Notes: a model not told the origin generated them from the letters alone. DNA of 64,000 nucleotides from Faecalimonas umbilicata (GCF_004346095.1 NZ_SLZV01000019.1:1-64000), one strand, 5' to 3'. Counted from the stretch's first letter, positions 8,657-16,150 are shown. Numbers and translations are program-made.

Positions 8657-8950
8657 AAAGTGAATATATGGCTGCAAGCTATGAAGCGCTCGGAGGCTGC
8701 GTTCCCCGAATCGAGGCAACTCGAACAACACTTGGAATTGCAACAACGCCGGCAACCTCAACAACAACAACGCAATCAACAGCGGTCGGTGCGCCCCGGA
8801 TTGTGATAACGTGAGAATTAGTAACCTGATAAGGCGAAAACAGTACATATCGCAAGGAGTTTGTAGCCAGCCGTAAGGCGAACAATACTGTTGCGATGCT
8901 GTTTACATTTTTGTAAGTACAGCTATAAACGCAACAGAAGGAGAAGAGAA
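8657..8950 (+). ncRNA. DGR template RNA region (template repeat plus structured 3' spacer)
   Basis: The gene-free gap between avd and the reverse transcriptase. It contains the template repeat followed by ~145 nt of structured spacer, as in other DGR RNAs, in which this part recruits RT-Avd and primes cDNA synthesis. Visible pairings are ATCGCAA (8849-8855) with TTGCGAT (8891-8897), extended by ACAG/CTGT (8840-8843/8899-8902), and a small GCC-GTAA-GGC hairpin. A competing 7-bp stem joins AACAGTA (8839-8845) to TACTGTT (8886-8892). RNA boundaries are approximate. Confidence 0.8.
8695..8803 (+). repeat. DGR template repeat (TR)
   Basis: A 109-bp non-coding copy of the 3' end of the tip gene. 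Read in the frame of the target it has nine AAC/AAT (Asn) codons at the diversified positions, including four AAC in a row, which is the hallmark of adenine-directed mutagenesis. It ends in the IMH*-like GGTCGGTGCGCCCCGGATTG. It matches VR1 over its full length and VR2 only over its 3' ~70 bases. Confidence 0.95.
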
Positions 8951-8952
8951 AA

Positions 8953-9984
8953 ATGAATAATGAGCATCTTGAAGTTATAGGGTACGAAGCCTTATACAGA
9001 TCGATGATGAAATGCAAGAAGGGTGTAATGTGGAAAGACAGTACAGCCCATTTTTGTTTGAATGGACTAACAGAAGTAATGAAGCTGGAACAGTCGTTAA
9101 TGGATGGAACATATAAAGAACGTCCCGGAAGGACTTTTACAGTATACGAACCTAAGAAAAGAGATATTTTAAGTATCAGCTTTCGGGATCGTATTTACCA
9201 AAGGAGTCTGAATGATAATGCGGTTTATCCCATGATGGCGAAATCATTTATCTATGATAACTGTGCGTGCCAAAAGGGAAAAGGAACTGATTTTGCAATG
9301 AATAGATTAAATGCACACCTTCAACAGTATTACCGAAAGTGCGGTAAAGATGGATGGGTGCTGCAATGCGACATAAAAGGGTATTATCCCAATATGCCAC
9401 ACGAGGTTGCCAAAAAGAAATTCGCAAAGCACTTGGATGAGTGGACGTTTGCGGAAGTGGAAAAGATTCTTAACAGCTTTGAAGGAGAAGTCGGGTTCAA
9501 TCCAGGTAGTCAGCTAATACAGATTGCCGGTATATCGGTATTGGACGAAATGGACCATTTCGTTAAAGAGAAGCTAAGAGTTAGACATTACCTGAGATAC
9601 ATGGATGATTTCTTACTGATAAGTGATGACAAAGAATTTCTTCGAAGCTGTTTAGAAAATATAAAAGAATATTTGAAAGAAAGGGGGTTCGAGTTAAATG
9701 AAAAAACATCTCTTTACAGGATAAGCCAGGGAATTAAGTTTCTTGGCTTTCGTTTTATCTTGACGGACACCGGAAAGGTTATCCGACTGATAAAAACAGA
9801 GAGCGTAAAGCGTGAGCGAAGAAAGCTCAGAAAACTTGTCCGATTAGCAAAGAAAGGCAAATTGACACGGGAGAAAGTAGACCAATGCTACGAATCCTAC
9901 AAAGCTCACGCAAGAAGAGGAAATACGTGGAAGATGCTAAACAGGCTAGACAAGTTTTATGAAAGCTTATGGAAGGAGGACTGA
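8953..9984 (+). CDS. DGR reverse transcriptase
   Basis: A 343-residue group-II-intron-like reverse transcriptase of the DGR clade. It copies the template RNA into adenine-mutagenised cDNA that replaces the variable repeat. Palm motifs are clear: motif A LQCDIKGYYPN (catalytic Asp140), YLRYMDDFLLISDD (YMDD at 216-219), and a following GIKFLGFRF segment (motif E region). The segment before motif 5 has NPGSQLIQIAG, which retains the Ser-Gln of the DGR motif 4. Length and the lack of maturase or endonuclease domains fit DGRs. Start ATG 8953 follows AAGGAGAAGAG. Retron and group-II-intron alternatives are excluded by the neighbouring TR/VR. Confidence 0.95.
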   Translation: MNNEHLEVIGYEALYRSMMKCKKGVMWKDSTAHFCLNGLTEVMKLEQSLMDGTYKERPGRTFTVYEPKKRDILSISFRDRIYQRSLNDNAVYPMMAKSFIYDNCACQKGKGTDFAMNRLNAHLQQYYRKCGKDGWVLQCDIKGYYPNMPHEVAKKKFAKHLDEWTFAEVEKILNSFEGEVGFNPGSQLIQIAGISVLDEMDHFVKEKLRVRHYLRYMDDFLLISDDKEFLRSCLENIKEYLKERGFELNEKTSLYRISQGIKFLGFRFILTDTGKVIRLIKTESVKRERRKLRKLVRLAKKGKLTREKVDQCYESYKAHARRGNTWKMLNRLDKFYESLWKED

Positions 9985-9986
9985 CT

Positions 9987-10127
9987 ATGCAGTGGGTAAG
10001 ATTAGAAGGAAGCCTACAGGACAAAGTTAAGATTGAAGCTTTGGAGGCACAGCTCGCAGAACAGAAAGAGAGCGTAGAGCTGCTTAATGCTTGCGTGCTT
10101 GAAATGTCAGAACTTGTTTATGCGTAA
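9987..10127 (+). CDS. Small coiled-coil phage protein
   Basis: A 46-residue product starting two bases after the reverse transcriptase stop, with GGAAGGAGGA in front of the ATG. Nearly all of it is one predicted amphipathic helix (KIEALEAQLAEQKESVELLN). Similar tiny coiled-coil proteins are common between tail-fibre and holin genes of Firmicute siphophages. Function unknown. Confidence 0.6.
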   Translation: MQWVRLEGSLQDKVKIEALEAQLAEQKESVELLNACVLEMSELVYA

Positions 10128-10212
10128 GATTTTTAGAAAAATAGTACGCATTGCAAGAAATTGTATTTTATTAACAACAACATTTTTATTATTTGGAAAG
10201 GAAGGAAAGAAT

Positions 10213-10362
10213 ATGATGGCAAAATTATGGGCAATTGAAATTATGACACAGGAGACTATGGAAGGAGCAAAAGAGGTTTACGGAAGAGTTCCTCGCCTGC
10301 TCAAAGAAAAGGTTAAAACTATCTTGATTGAGTCTGGTATGGAGGAAATCACACAGGAGTAA
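10213..10362 (+). CDS. Small phage protein, CD1375-like
   Basis: A 49-residue product starting at ATG 10213 behind AAGGAAGG; an in-frame upstream extension lacks a ribosome site. The pattern MAKLWAIEIM, then VPRLLKEKVKTILIESG resembles the short CD1375-type proteins found just before holin genes in clostridial prophages. That resemblance is recalled, not searched. Function unknown. Confidence 0.6.
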   Translation: MMAKLWAIEIMTQETMEGAKEVYGRVPRLLKEKVKTILIESGMEEITQE

Positions 10363-10363
10363 G

Positions 10364-10531
10364 ATGTCTAAGCTAAAAATCATTGCAAGACTGTGGTCAC
10401 ACATTACAGATCTGCAGCTATATATCGCCGGTAACCGGAAGAAAAGCCTAGAGCAGATTGAGAAAGAGCTGGATCTTACCGAAATGTATTGTAGACCATA
10501 CGCAGATACAGATGATGTAGAGGAGGCATAA
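10364..10531 (+). CDS. Small phage protein, unknown
   Basis: A 55-residue product with GGAG six bases upstream, starting immediately after the previous stop. Two helical segments are evident (LKIIARLWSHITDLQLYIAG and KSLEQIEKELDLTEMY), followed by an acidic tail. It is part of the tail-to-lysis intergenic cluster. No family recognised. Confidence 0.55.
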   Translation: MSKLKIIARLWSHITDLQLYIAGNRKKSLEQIEKELDLTEMYCRPYADTDDVEEA

Positions 10532-10554
10532 TGGAAAGAAGAACTATAAGAGCT

Positions 10555-10574
10555 GAGCCCGGGAAACTGGGCTC
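10555..10574 (+). other. Hairpin before the membrane-anchored coiled-coil gene
   Basis: GAGCCC and GGGCTC pair around an 8-base loop just upstream of the ribosome site AGGAGGG for the GTG at 10590. There is no T-run. It may modulate translation of that gene or be a weak terminator. Confidence 0.35.
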
Positions 10575-10589
10575 AAAAGGAGGGAAAGA

Positions 10590-11120
10590 GTGGAAGCGTT
10601 TTTGAAAGTTTGCGGAGAACTAAGAGTCGCTAGCGTGGTTGCTGTAATAGCAGCTATTGTTTTCATGGTAAAAATTCTTTCCGTAGTCAGGGATTATCTA
10701 CATGGAAAGTGGGAAATCGAAAAGCAGAAGAAGGAAAAATTTAATGAGGTGCTTGAGTATGTTGAAAAATACCCTAAATGGCATCAACAGAGCATAGAAA
10801 TCCGAGATAATCTCGCTGAATCCATTTATTTACTGTCTGAGGAGATGAAGCAAATGAACAACTCCATGCATGAATTAGAAAAGACTAGCCATGAAGGTCT
10901 AGCTCTTACGTGGAGATACAGAATTTTGCGTTTTAATGATGAAATCAAGCAAGGAATCAGACATACAGAAGAACATTTCAATCAGATATTGGAAGATATC
11001 ACGAAATATAATCGTTATTGCAAAGAGCATCCAAAATTCCCAAATGACAAAGCGGTATGCGCCATTGAAAACATAAGACGGGTATATCAGCAGTGTTCAG
11101 AAGAAGGCTCGTTCTTGTAA
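10590..11120 (+). CDS. Membrane-anchored phage coiled-coil protein, lysis region
   Basis: A 176-residue protein starting at GTG 10590 behind AGGAGGG. One N-terminal membrane segment (VVAVIAAIVFMVKILSVV, ~15-32) is followed by a long charged helical region and a C-terminal part rich in His/Tyr/Lys. Its place just before the holin and its single membrane span suggest a lysis-region or XhlA-like accessory role, but it is longer than XhlA and lacks a second membrane span. Function is not established. Confidence 0.6.
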   Translation: MEAFLKVCGELRVASVVAVIAAIVFMVKILSVVRDYLHGKWEIEKQKKEKFNEVLEYVEKYPKWHQQSIEIRDNLAESIYLLSEEMKQMNNSMHELEKTSHEGLALTWRYRILRFNDEIKQGIRHTEEHFNQILEDITKYNRYCKEHPKFPNDKAVCAIENIRRVYQQCSEEGSFL

Positions 11121-11138
11121 GGCAACTAAATATCGTAT

Positions 11139-11161
11139 AAAGCCTGTTTTTAGGGCTTTTT
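11139..11161 (+). terminator. Rho-independent terminator
   Basis: AAGCC pairs with GGCTT and is followed by a T-run (CTTTTTC). It lies ~20 bases after the stop of the membrane coiled-coil gene and ends the tail/DGR transcript before the holin. Confidence 0.6.
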
Positions 11162-11276
11162 CGTGTTAGATACATAAATCTACACTTAACTCATTTAAAA
11201 GCCACCCAGAAACTATCAGAAGCTCACAGAGCTATTCAAGAGAATCAATCAATATAAAATGTGAGAGGAGAACATA

Positions 11277-11627
11277 ATGGAATTATTAGAATTTTTAAAA
11301 CAGATACCGGTGCCAGTTTTAATCCTGGTAGCGGTTGTTTTGCTTATCGTAACAATCGTAATCGCAGTTCAGTACCTGAAACAGAAAGGTCTTAATGGAA
11401 TCCGGGCAGATGTATACCAGCTGATCCTGAAAGCGGAACATATGTACAATGAATCTGGAACCGGGAAACAGAAATTTGAATGGGTAATCCAACAGGCTAG
11501 AGGGTTGCTGCCAAAATGGCTCCAGGTGTTTGTGACTGAGAAAGCAATGAAAGAAGTTGTTCAGAAGTGGTTTGTAGGAGTAAAAGATTTGCTGGATGAT
11601 GGAAAAGTAAATAACTCACAGAAATAA
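11277..11627 (+). CDS. Phage holin, LLH type
   Basis: A 116-residue protein with one strong N-terminal membrane segment (VPVLILVAVVLLIVTIVIAV, ~11-30), a central helix and a C-terminal charged tail. This matches the LLH-type holins of Firmicute phages, which accumulate in the membrane and open it for the endolysin at the end of the lytic cycle. AGAGGAG precedes the ATG. It directly precedes the lipoprotein and endolysin genes, confirming a lysis cassette. Confidence 0.8.
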   Translation: MELLEFLKQIPVPVLILVAVVLLIVTIVIAVQYLKQKGLNGIRADVYQLILKAEHMYNESGTGKQKFEWVIQQARGLLPKWLQVFVTEKAMKEVVQKWFVGVKDLLDDGKVNNSQK

Positions 11628-11637
11628 TGATTCAAAA

Positions 11638-11664
11638 GCGGCCGGAGAAATCTGGCTGCTTTTT
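11638..11664 (+). terminator. Rho-independent terminator after the holin
   Basis: A 9-bp stem GCGGCCGGA / TCTGGCTGC with loop GAAA and a TTTTT tail follows the holin stop by about 12 bases. It overlaps the leader of the lipoprotein gene and may attenuate it. Confidence 0.8.
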
Positions 11665-11673
11665 GGAGGGAAA

Positions 11674-11988
11674 ATGAAGAAAAGAAAATATATTGCATTT
11701 TTATGTATCGGGTTGCTTTTCTCATTCCTGCTTTATGGATGCACCGAAGAAACGGGAGAAAAGACTTCAAAAGAAGTCCATGCACTGGAACCTCTGGTGA
11801 TTGAAACGGAATCACAATACAGGAATAAAAGTGCAAGAGTGCAAATTTACAGAGATGAAGAGCTTGTGTATGAATATGACGGAGTAGTGGAAATAAGTCG
11901 GCAGAACGGAAAATATTATGTCATAATCCATACTGCTTCATGCTCGTGTTTTGAAAATGAAGAGGTAGAAGATGAAGAGAGGAATTGA
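11674..11988 (+). CDS. Prophage-encoded lipoprotein
   Basis: A 104-residue protein with a classical lipoprotein signal peptide: MKKRKY, a hydrophobic core (IAFLCIGLLFSFLLYG) and a lipobox ending at Cys23 (LLYGC). The mature ~80 residues form a short beta-rich domain and an acidic Cys-containing tail (TASCSCFENEEVEDEE). TTTTTGGAGGG precedes the start. It lies between holin and endolysin and overlaps the latter by 17 bp. Phage lipoproteins here may block superinfection at the cell surface or help lysis; which applies cannot be told. Confidence 0.75.
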   Translation: MKKRKYIAFLCIGLLFSFLLYGCTEETGEKTSKEVHALEPLVIETESQYRNKSARVQIYRDEELVYEYDGVVEISRQNGKYYVIIHTASCSCFENEEVEDEERN

Positions 11989-13630
11989 TATTTCTTACTG
12001 GCAAGGGAAAGTGGATTTTTCCCAAGTAGCCAAAAATGCAGAATTCGTGATTCTCAGGGAAGGGTACCGGAGAACGATAGACAAACGGTTTTTAGAATAT
12101 GTGCAGGGCTGTAAAGAAAATGGTATTCCGATTCATGGAGTTTACCATTTTTGCTATGCGACTTCAATGGTAGGAGCAAAAGAAGAAGCTGCTTCCTGTA
12201 TCGCAAATATGCAGAAAGCAGGATTAGGGAAAGACGTAATCGTATTCTTTGATTTTGAATATGACACAGTAAAAAAAGCCGCAGAGCAGGGTATCACGTT
12301 AGGAAAGCTGGAATGTATTGCTTTTACAAAAGCGTTTTGTTCCTATGTGGAGAGCCAGGGCTATAAAGCTGGAGTATATACGAACCTGGATTATTACCGG
12401 AATATGTACGACAAAGAAACTTTGGATAAGTATGTACTGTGGCTGGCAGATTACACCGGAGGTCCGGATATAACATGCACATACCAGCAGTATACAAGCA
12501 AAGGGAACGTTCCGGGAATTAACGGTAACGTAGATATGAACTATTTCTTCGGAGAAGAGAAGGAGGAAAAACCAATGGGAAAAACAGCGCAAGATGTTTT
12601 AAATGTTATGAGAAGCTGGCTGGGTTACAGCGAAGCAAACGGAAAGTTCCGGCAGATTATCGACCTGTATAATTCTATAAAACCTCTTCCAAGAGGGTAT
12701 GCAGTACAGTACCATGATGAATGGTGCGATACGACAGTATCAGCTGCCGGAATCAAGGCAGGGTGTACAGAACTGATCGGAAGGGAATGTGGCTGTGAAC
12801 AGCACGTTAAGATTTTTCAGGCAATGGGAATCTGGATTGAAGATGGAACGATTACACCGAAGCCTGGGGATATTATTCTTTACAACTGGGATCAGTCTTA
12901 TCAGCCGAACAATGGATACTCAGATCATATTGGATTTGTGGAAAGTGTTTCTGGTGGACAGATTACCTGTATTGAAGGGAATAAAGGAGAAGCAGTTGCA
13001 AGACGTGTCCTCTCTGTTGGAAATGGAAACATCAGAGGATATGCAAGACCGGGATACAGTGGTGTCGGAACTGCTCCAAGCAATCCGGTAACACCGCCAT
13101 CATCTGGGGGAGGAAGCCTGAATAAAAATGTAGCATGGTATGGAGTGGTAAATACCGGAACACTCAGTGTCCGTACATGGGCTGGCACAGAGAACCCGCA
13201 GTTAAAATCTTATCCGACACTTTCACAGGGAACAAAAGTAGGTGTATGTGAAACGGTGAAGGATAAAAATGGAGATCCGTGGTATTATGTGAAAATCACA
13301 GGAAGCCAGGGAGAAAAGTATGGATTTGTTTCCGCTGCATACATTACAAAGCAGTCCACAAGTAAACCGAATGACACTACGGAAAAAGATGATGGCGTAA
13401 TTTCCAAAACGCCTCAGTGGGTTGGAAAAGTAACGGCAGATGTTCTCAATGTCCGTACCTGGGCTGGAACGAACAATCCACTGATTAAGTCGTATCCACA
13501 GCTTAGGAATGGCAATTTGGTAGATGTATGCGATGTGGTAAACGCAACAGACGGTTCACGCTGGTACTATGTCCGCATTGCAGGAAAATACTACGGATTT
13601 GTACATTCTGCATATATTGAAAGGAATTGA
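11972..13630 (+). CDS. Bifunctional endolysin (GH25 muramidase, CHAP, two SH3 domains)
   Basis: A 552-residue phage lysin. Residues 1-~190 are a glycoside hydrolase 25 muramidase: MKRGIDISYWQG start, RGIDISYW strand, and the acidic catalytic pair in VFFDFEYD. Residues ~200-360 are a CHAP amidase/endopeptidase (DEWCDTTVSAAGIKAGCTE for the catalytic Cys region, YSDHIGFVE for the His). Two SH3-type cell-wall-binding repeats follow (~385-455 and ~475-550), each containing a VRTWAGT motif and YYV strand. It therefore cuts both glycan and peptide parts of peptidoglycan. No signal peptide, so release depends on the holin. Confidence 0.92.
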   Translation: MKRGIDISYWQGKVDFSQVAKNAEFVILREGYRRTIDKRFLEYVQGCKENGIPIHGVYHFCYATSMVGAKEEAASCIANMQKAGLGKDVIVFFDFEYDTVKKAAEQGITLGKLECIAFTKAFCSYVESQGYKAGVYTNLDYYRNMYDKETLDKYVLWLADYTGGPDITCTYQQYTSKGNVPGINGNVDMNYFFGEEKEEKPMGKTAQDVLNVMRSWLGYSEANGKFRQIIDLYNSIKPLPRGYAVQYHDEWCDTTVSAAGIKAGCTELIGRECGCEQHVKIFQAMGIWIEDGTITPKPGDIILYNWDQSYQPNNGYSDHIGFVESVSGGQITCIEGNKGEAVARRVLSVGNGNIRGYARPGYSGVGTAPSNPVTPPSSGGGSLNKNVAWYGVVNTGTLSVRTWAGTENPQLKSYPTLSQGTKVGVCETVKDKNGDPWYYVKITGSQGEKYGFVSAAYITKQSTSKPNDTTEKDDGVISKTPQWVGKVTADVLNVRTWAGTNNPLIKSYPQLRNGNLVDVCDVVNATDGSRWYYVRIAGKYYGFVHSAYIERN

Positions 13631-13639
13631 TGAATCACG

Positions 13640-13789
13640 ATGATAATAGTGCTTATTTTGTGTATCATTCTCTTAGGGGCAGCCTTGGCGTTTTTCGCCG
13701 GTATCCCTAAAAGTAAAGAAGAACAAAGAAAAGATGATGAAGCGCAGATGCATTATTTGAAAGACTGGAAAAATAGAAAGAAGAAATAG
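13640..13789 (+). CDS. Small membrane protein after endolysin
   Basis: A 49-residue product: a single membrane helix (IIVLILCIILLGAALAFFAG, ~2-21) followed by a highly charged tail (KSKEEQRKDDEAQMHYL). It starts ten bases after the endolysin stop and ends just before a strong terminator. A second holin/antiholin-like or pinholin role is possible on position and topology alone. Confidence 0.6.
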   Translation: MIIVLILCIILLGAALAFFAGIPKSKEEQRKDDEAQMHYLKDWKNRKKK

Positions 13790-13829
13790 CCTTTGAAGGT
13801 CAATGGCAAAGCAAGGAATATATCACACA

Positions 13830-13863
13830 CCCTCTGTCGGGAAACCGGCGGAGGGATTTTTTT
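13830..13863 (+). terminator. Strong rho-independent terminator ending the late operon
   Basis: An 11-bp stem CCCTCTGTCGG / CCGGCGGAGGG with a GAAA loop and a run of seven T. It closes the lysis cassette. The convergent minus-strand gene ends 29 bases further on. Confidence 0.92.
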
Positions 13864-13891
13864 ATTTGTGTGAAAAGTGTTGAGTAAAAAA

Positions 13892-14479
13892 TCATATCTT
13901 CATCGCCTCAGTTCTTATTGCTTCGTAAATCCCGAAGTAATCAACTTTTTGGGGACGGAGAGATAGCAAAGAATTAAAAGTTATAGTTTTTTGATTCGGA
14001 ATCTTTTCGTCTAAAGTCTTTGTTGCAATTACATAAAAATCCCACAATGACAAATCAAGAATGTTTTGAGATTTACTCTTTGCAGTCCATACGCAGAATA
14101 CATATATATCTGAGTGTCTGCAGTATTTTGAAGCAGAGGAATAGTTTCCACGACCATCTACAGCTTTTGCAGGTGCTACTCTAAAAGAAATTTTTGCAGG
14201 ACGATTACCGGTCCAAGATTGTATGTATGCAGAAGATTTTACCTCTACACGTATACCTTCTGGGCTAAGTAAATCATATGCATCCATAGAAATGCGACAA
14301 TTCAAACGTGGAGAATCCTCTTTGCATTGAGAGCTCATTGCCTTCAAAACGATAAATTCCGCAAAGGCTCCACGATTCATATTCTGGATTAGGTCAGAAT
14401 AAGCCCATGACCAGAAATCAAGTATTGAGCCATCAAGCTCCTTGTTTTTAAAAGTCAGTTTTTCATTACCATCGTACAT
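13892..14479 (-). CDS. PD-(D/E)XK nuclease-like protein (phage moron)
   Basis: A 195-residue protein on the opposite strand to the whole prophage. The segment AYDLLSPEGIRVEVKSSAYI contains the Asp...Glu-X-Lys spacing of PD-(D/E)XK nucleases, and an upstream Glu in GAFAEFIVLKA completes the usual core; helices and strands fit. Similar stand-alone proteins occur as restriction-like or DNA-repair-like nucleases. GAGGTGAC six bases before the ATG supports the start. It sits between late and early operons, a common place for lysogeny-expressed accessory genes, and might act in defence against other phages. No methylase is next to it. Confidence 0.65.
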   Translation of the reverse strand: MYDGNEKLTFKNKELDGSILDFWSWAYSDLIQNMNRGAFAEFIVLKAMSSQCKEDSPRLNCRISMDAYDLLSPEGIRVEVKSSAYIQSWTGNRPAKISFRVAPAKAVDGRGNYSSASKYCRHSDIYVFCVWTAKSKSQNILDLSLWDFYVIATKTLDEKIPNQKTITFNSLLSLRPQKVDYFGIYEAIRTEAMKI

Positions 14480-14933
14480 AATGTCACCTCACGCATTTTT
14501 GATAAGCATATCAAAGATGGCTATAAATAACAATCAGGGTAGCCATTTTCAGAGAAAAAAGTTAATTGATTTTTGCGTCCGCCGGACAATCCTATGGACG
14601 GTCACTAGGAAAATCCACTGTAACCAGTATCAGTACCATTACCATCATCAGTACCATAATAATAAAAAAGAATATACGCAAAACCGCCGTCTGCGGTGTT
14701 GCTTCTGCATATACATCTGAAATGTACAAATTGTACAAAAACGGAAAGCATTTTTTGACGTATCGAGTCCCAGTCGATTCTACAGAAATTTTCAATATCT
14801 CCTTCGGAAAAATAATAAAATCAATTTAGAGGCAATTCAGAGGCTTTTAAAGCAAATCAGAAAATAGTTTCTACCTATTATATAAAGCAAATCGTTTATT
14901 CGTAAAATATTCCAACAAAAATAAATTTAAAGA
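14480..14933. other. Intergenic region without a confident gene
   Basis: About 450 bases that separate the minus-strand nuclease-like gene from the early operon. It should hold the promoter of the nuclease-like gene and the upstream part of the first early promoter. A run of ACC/ATC/AGT triplets (14620-14660) reads as Thr/Ile/Ser on plus and as a Val/Met/Leu-rich hydrophobic stretch on minus (67 residues, 14795-14592, with AAGGAG only three bases from a TTG). I do not consider either a supported gene. Confidence 0.4.
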
Positions 14934-14992
14934 TTGACATATTACCGAACGGTAAGTTAAGATGATGATAAGATAAAATTACCGGTTGGTAA
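14934..14992 (+). promoter_or_regulatory. Early promoter P1 with paired TTACC-N4-GGTAA operators
   Basis: TTGACA (14934-14939) and TAAGAT (14958-14963) form a -35/-10 pair with an 18-bp spacer. The dyad TTACCGAACGGTAA (14942-14955) fills the spacer; a second, TTACCGGTTGGTAA (14979-14992), lies 37 bp downstream and abuts the ribosome site. The placement suits a repressor that occludes RNA polymerase. The same layout recurs at 16466, 20173 and 21187. Confidence 0.75.
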
Positions 14993-15005
14993 GGAGGATA
15001 AAACC

Positions 15006-15272
15006 ATGAAGAAAGAATATAAAGAAATCAGAAAAATCAATGCGAATTCTCTCCAGAGTCTTTGCATTTCAAAACGCTGGTACACCAGAGGGGACAATGC
15101 GGCGTATAACCATTTACTGTATGATCTGGCAGATGATAAAGAAAATATTACCACAGAAGACATTGTAGAAATCGCTCAGGACATCATGGAACACAGCAAT
15201 ACAGATCAGGATTTGACAAGCATCTGCTTTGATGTGGCGAGAATAGCGGCTACATATTTTGAGGAGGTGTAA
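15006..15272 (+). CDS. Phage early protein, unknown
   Basis: An 88-residue acidic helical protein, the first gene behind promoter P1, with AAGGAGG in front of the ATG. The text SLQSLCISKRWYTRGDN and the following DIVEIAQDIMEH helix look like a family often met in Lachnospiraceae prophages and conjugative elements. I know no function for it. The next gene starts two bases after its stop. Confidence 0.65.
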   Translation: MKKEYKEIRKINANSLQSLCISKRWYTRGDNAAYNHLLYDLADDKENITTEDIVEIAQDIMEHSNTDQDLTSICFDVARIAATYFEEV

Positions 15273-15274
15273 TT

Positions 15275-15469
15275 GTGAGTGCGCAGAGAACATTCTATCA
15301 GGACCGATGGAATCCGGATAAAACATGGGAGGTGGTAAAGCTGGTCGGCGGATACTACCTCCGGCAGTACATTAAAGGAAAACAGTTTGGACGTGGGACT
15401 CGGGCCACAAAGAAATATATTCAAAGTATTGGGATTTTTGATTTTGAGAAAAAGGAGGCAGTAATGTGA
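15275..15469 (+). CDS. Small phage early protein, unknown
   Basis: A 64-residue basic protein starting at GTG 15275 after GAGGAGGTG. Aromatic- and Arg/Lys-rich text (YYLRQYIKGKQFGRGTRATK) suggests a beta-rich nucleic-acid-binding fold, but no family is recognised. Its last codons overlap the next GTG start by four bases, so the two are coupled. Confidence 0.6.
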   Translation: MSAQRTFYQDRWNPDKTWEVVKLVGGYYLRQYIKGKQFGRGTRATKKYIQSIGIFDFEKKEAVM

Positions 15470-15786
15470 GCGCAGAAAATAGATACGGCGATTTATACAT
15501 CTTCGTTCCAGTGATGAAACAGATTATCCGCATTGCGGAAGGAACTGGCGATAATCTTCTTCCAGAAGATATTGAAGAAGGCTATGTTGATTATATTTAT
15601 TACGAACAGTATGAGTTGAGCCAAGGTTTTCCGGAAATAGATGGCGGACAAGTCTTACTGGAAGAGATGTTCAGAAATAAATTTGGTTGCACAGAAGATG
15701 CGATTGAAGATGTGCTTAGTATGGCATATGGGAATTTTAAAATTGATTATGTGATTTTGAAAGGAGAAGAAAATGGAAATCATTAG
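15466..15786 (+). CDS. Phage early protein, unknown
   Basis: A 106-residue acidic protein starting at GTG 15466, overlapping the previous stop (ATGTGA) and the next gene by 14 bases. The sequence is rich in Glu/Asp/Tyr (EDIEEGYVDYIYYEQYEL) with a C-terminal helix. No domain recognised. Acidic early phage proteins of this size are sometimes DNA mimics or inhibitors, which here is only a possibility. Confidence 0.6.
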   Translation: MSAENRYGDLYIFVPVMKQIIRIAEGTGDNLLPEDIEEGYVDYIYYEQYELSQGFPEIDGGQVLLEEMFRNKFGCTEDAIEDVLSMAYGNFKIDYVILKGEENGNH

Positions 15787-16150
15787 ACCGGCACATACAG
15801 AGTATCACGAAGAATTGAACTTAGAATACAGATTCCGGAATGATCCGGAAGCAGGGTTTGCTTTTCCCTGGAAAGATGGAAAGGTAGTTCTCAATAATCT
15901 GTCTGAAAAGAATTTTATGTGGTGTTTAGAACATCCGGAAGAGGTGGAAAGTCTTGGGGTGGTTAAGAGAAAAACATCATGTAGCGTTCCGGCACTTGCA
16001 AGATGCGAATGTGGAGAAGAGATTTTCTTGGAAGACAGATATTATGGCTGCTGTCAGTGTCCGAATTGCGGGAAATGGTATGCGGTAGCTGGCTATGAAG
16101 TGAATCCACCAGACGAATGGGAAGAAGATTTGGAGGAAGACGAATGGTAA
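15773..16150 (+). CDS. Zinc-ribbon phage protein
   Basis: A 125-residue protein. Residues ~79-105 contain a four-Cys zinc-ribbon pattern (ARCECGEEIFLE, then CCQCPNCGKWYAV). The N-terminal half has several charged short strands, and the C-terminal tail is extremely acidic (EEDLEEDEW). Located in the P1 operon with overlaps on both sides. Function unknown; the ribbon suggests nucleic-acid or protein binding. Confidence 0.65.
   Translation: MEIIRPAHTEYHEELNLEYRFRNDPEAGFAFPWKDGKVVLNNLSEKNFMWCLEHPEEVESLGVVKRKTSCSVPALARCECGEEIFLEDRYYGCCQCPNCGKWYAVAGYEVNPPDEWEEDLEEDEW

Noticed and set aside
8668-8814. A 48-codon plus frame that runs through the whole template repeat and encodes a Thr-rich peptide
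   Set aside because: No ribosome site, and the frame is offset from the target frame. Its Thr content is just AAC repeats read as ACA. Taken as chance.
8588-9017. Minus-strand frames covering the template repeat (8588-8848, 8679-9017)
   Set aside because: They exist because the GC-rich template lacks stops on that strand. No ribosome sites, and they conflict with the clear plus-strand DGR layout.
14592-14795. Minus-strand 67-codon hydrophobic frame, and a plus-strand Thr/Ile frame recalling a leader peptide
   Set aside because: The minus frame starts at TTG with AAGGAG only three bases away. The Thr/Ile run is not followed by an attenuator or a biosynthetic gene.
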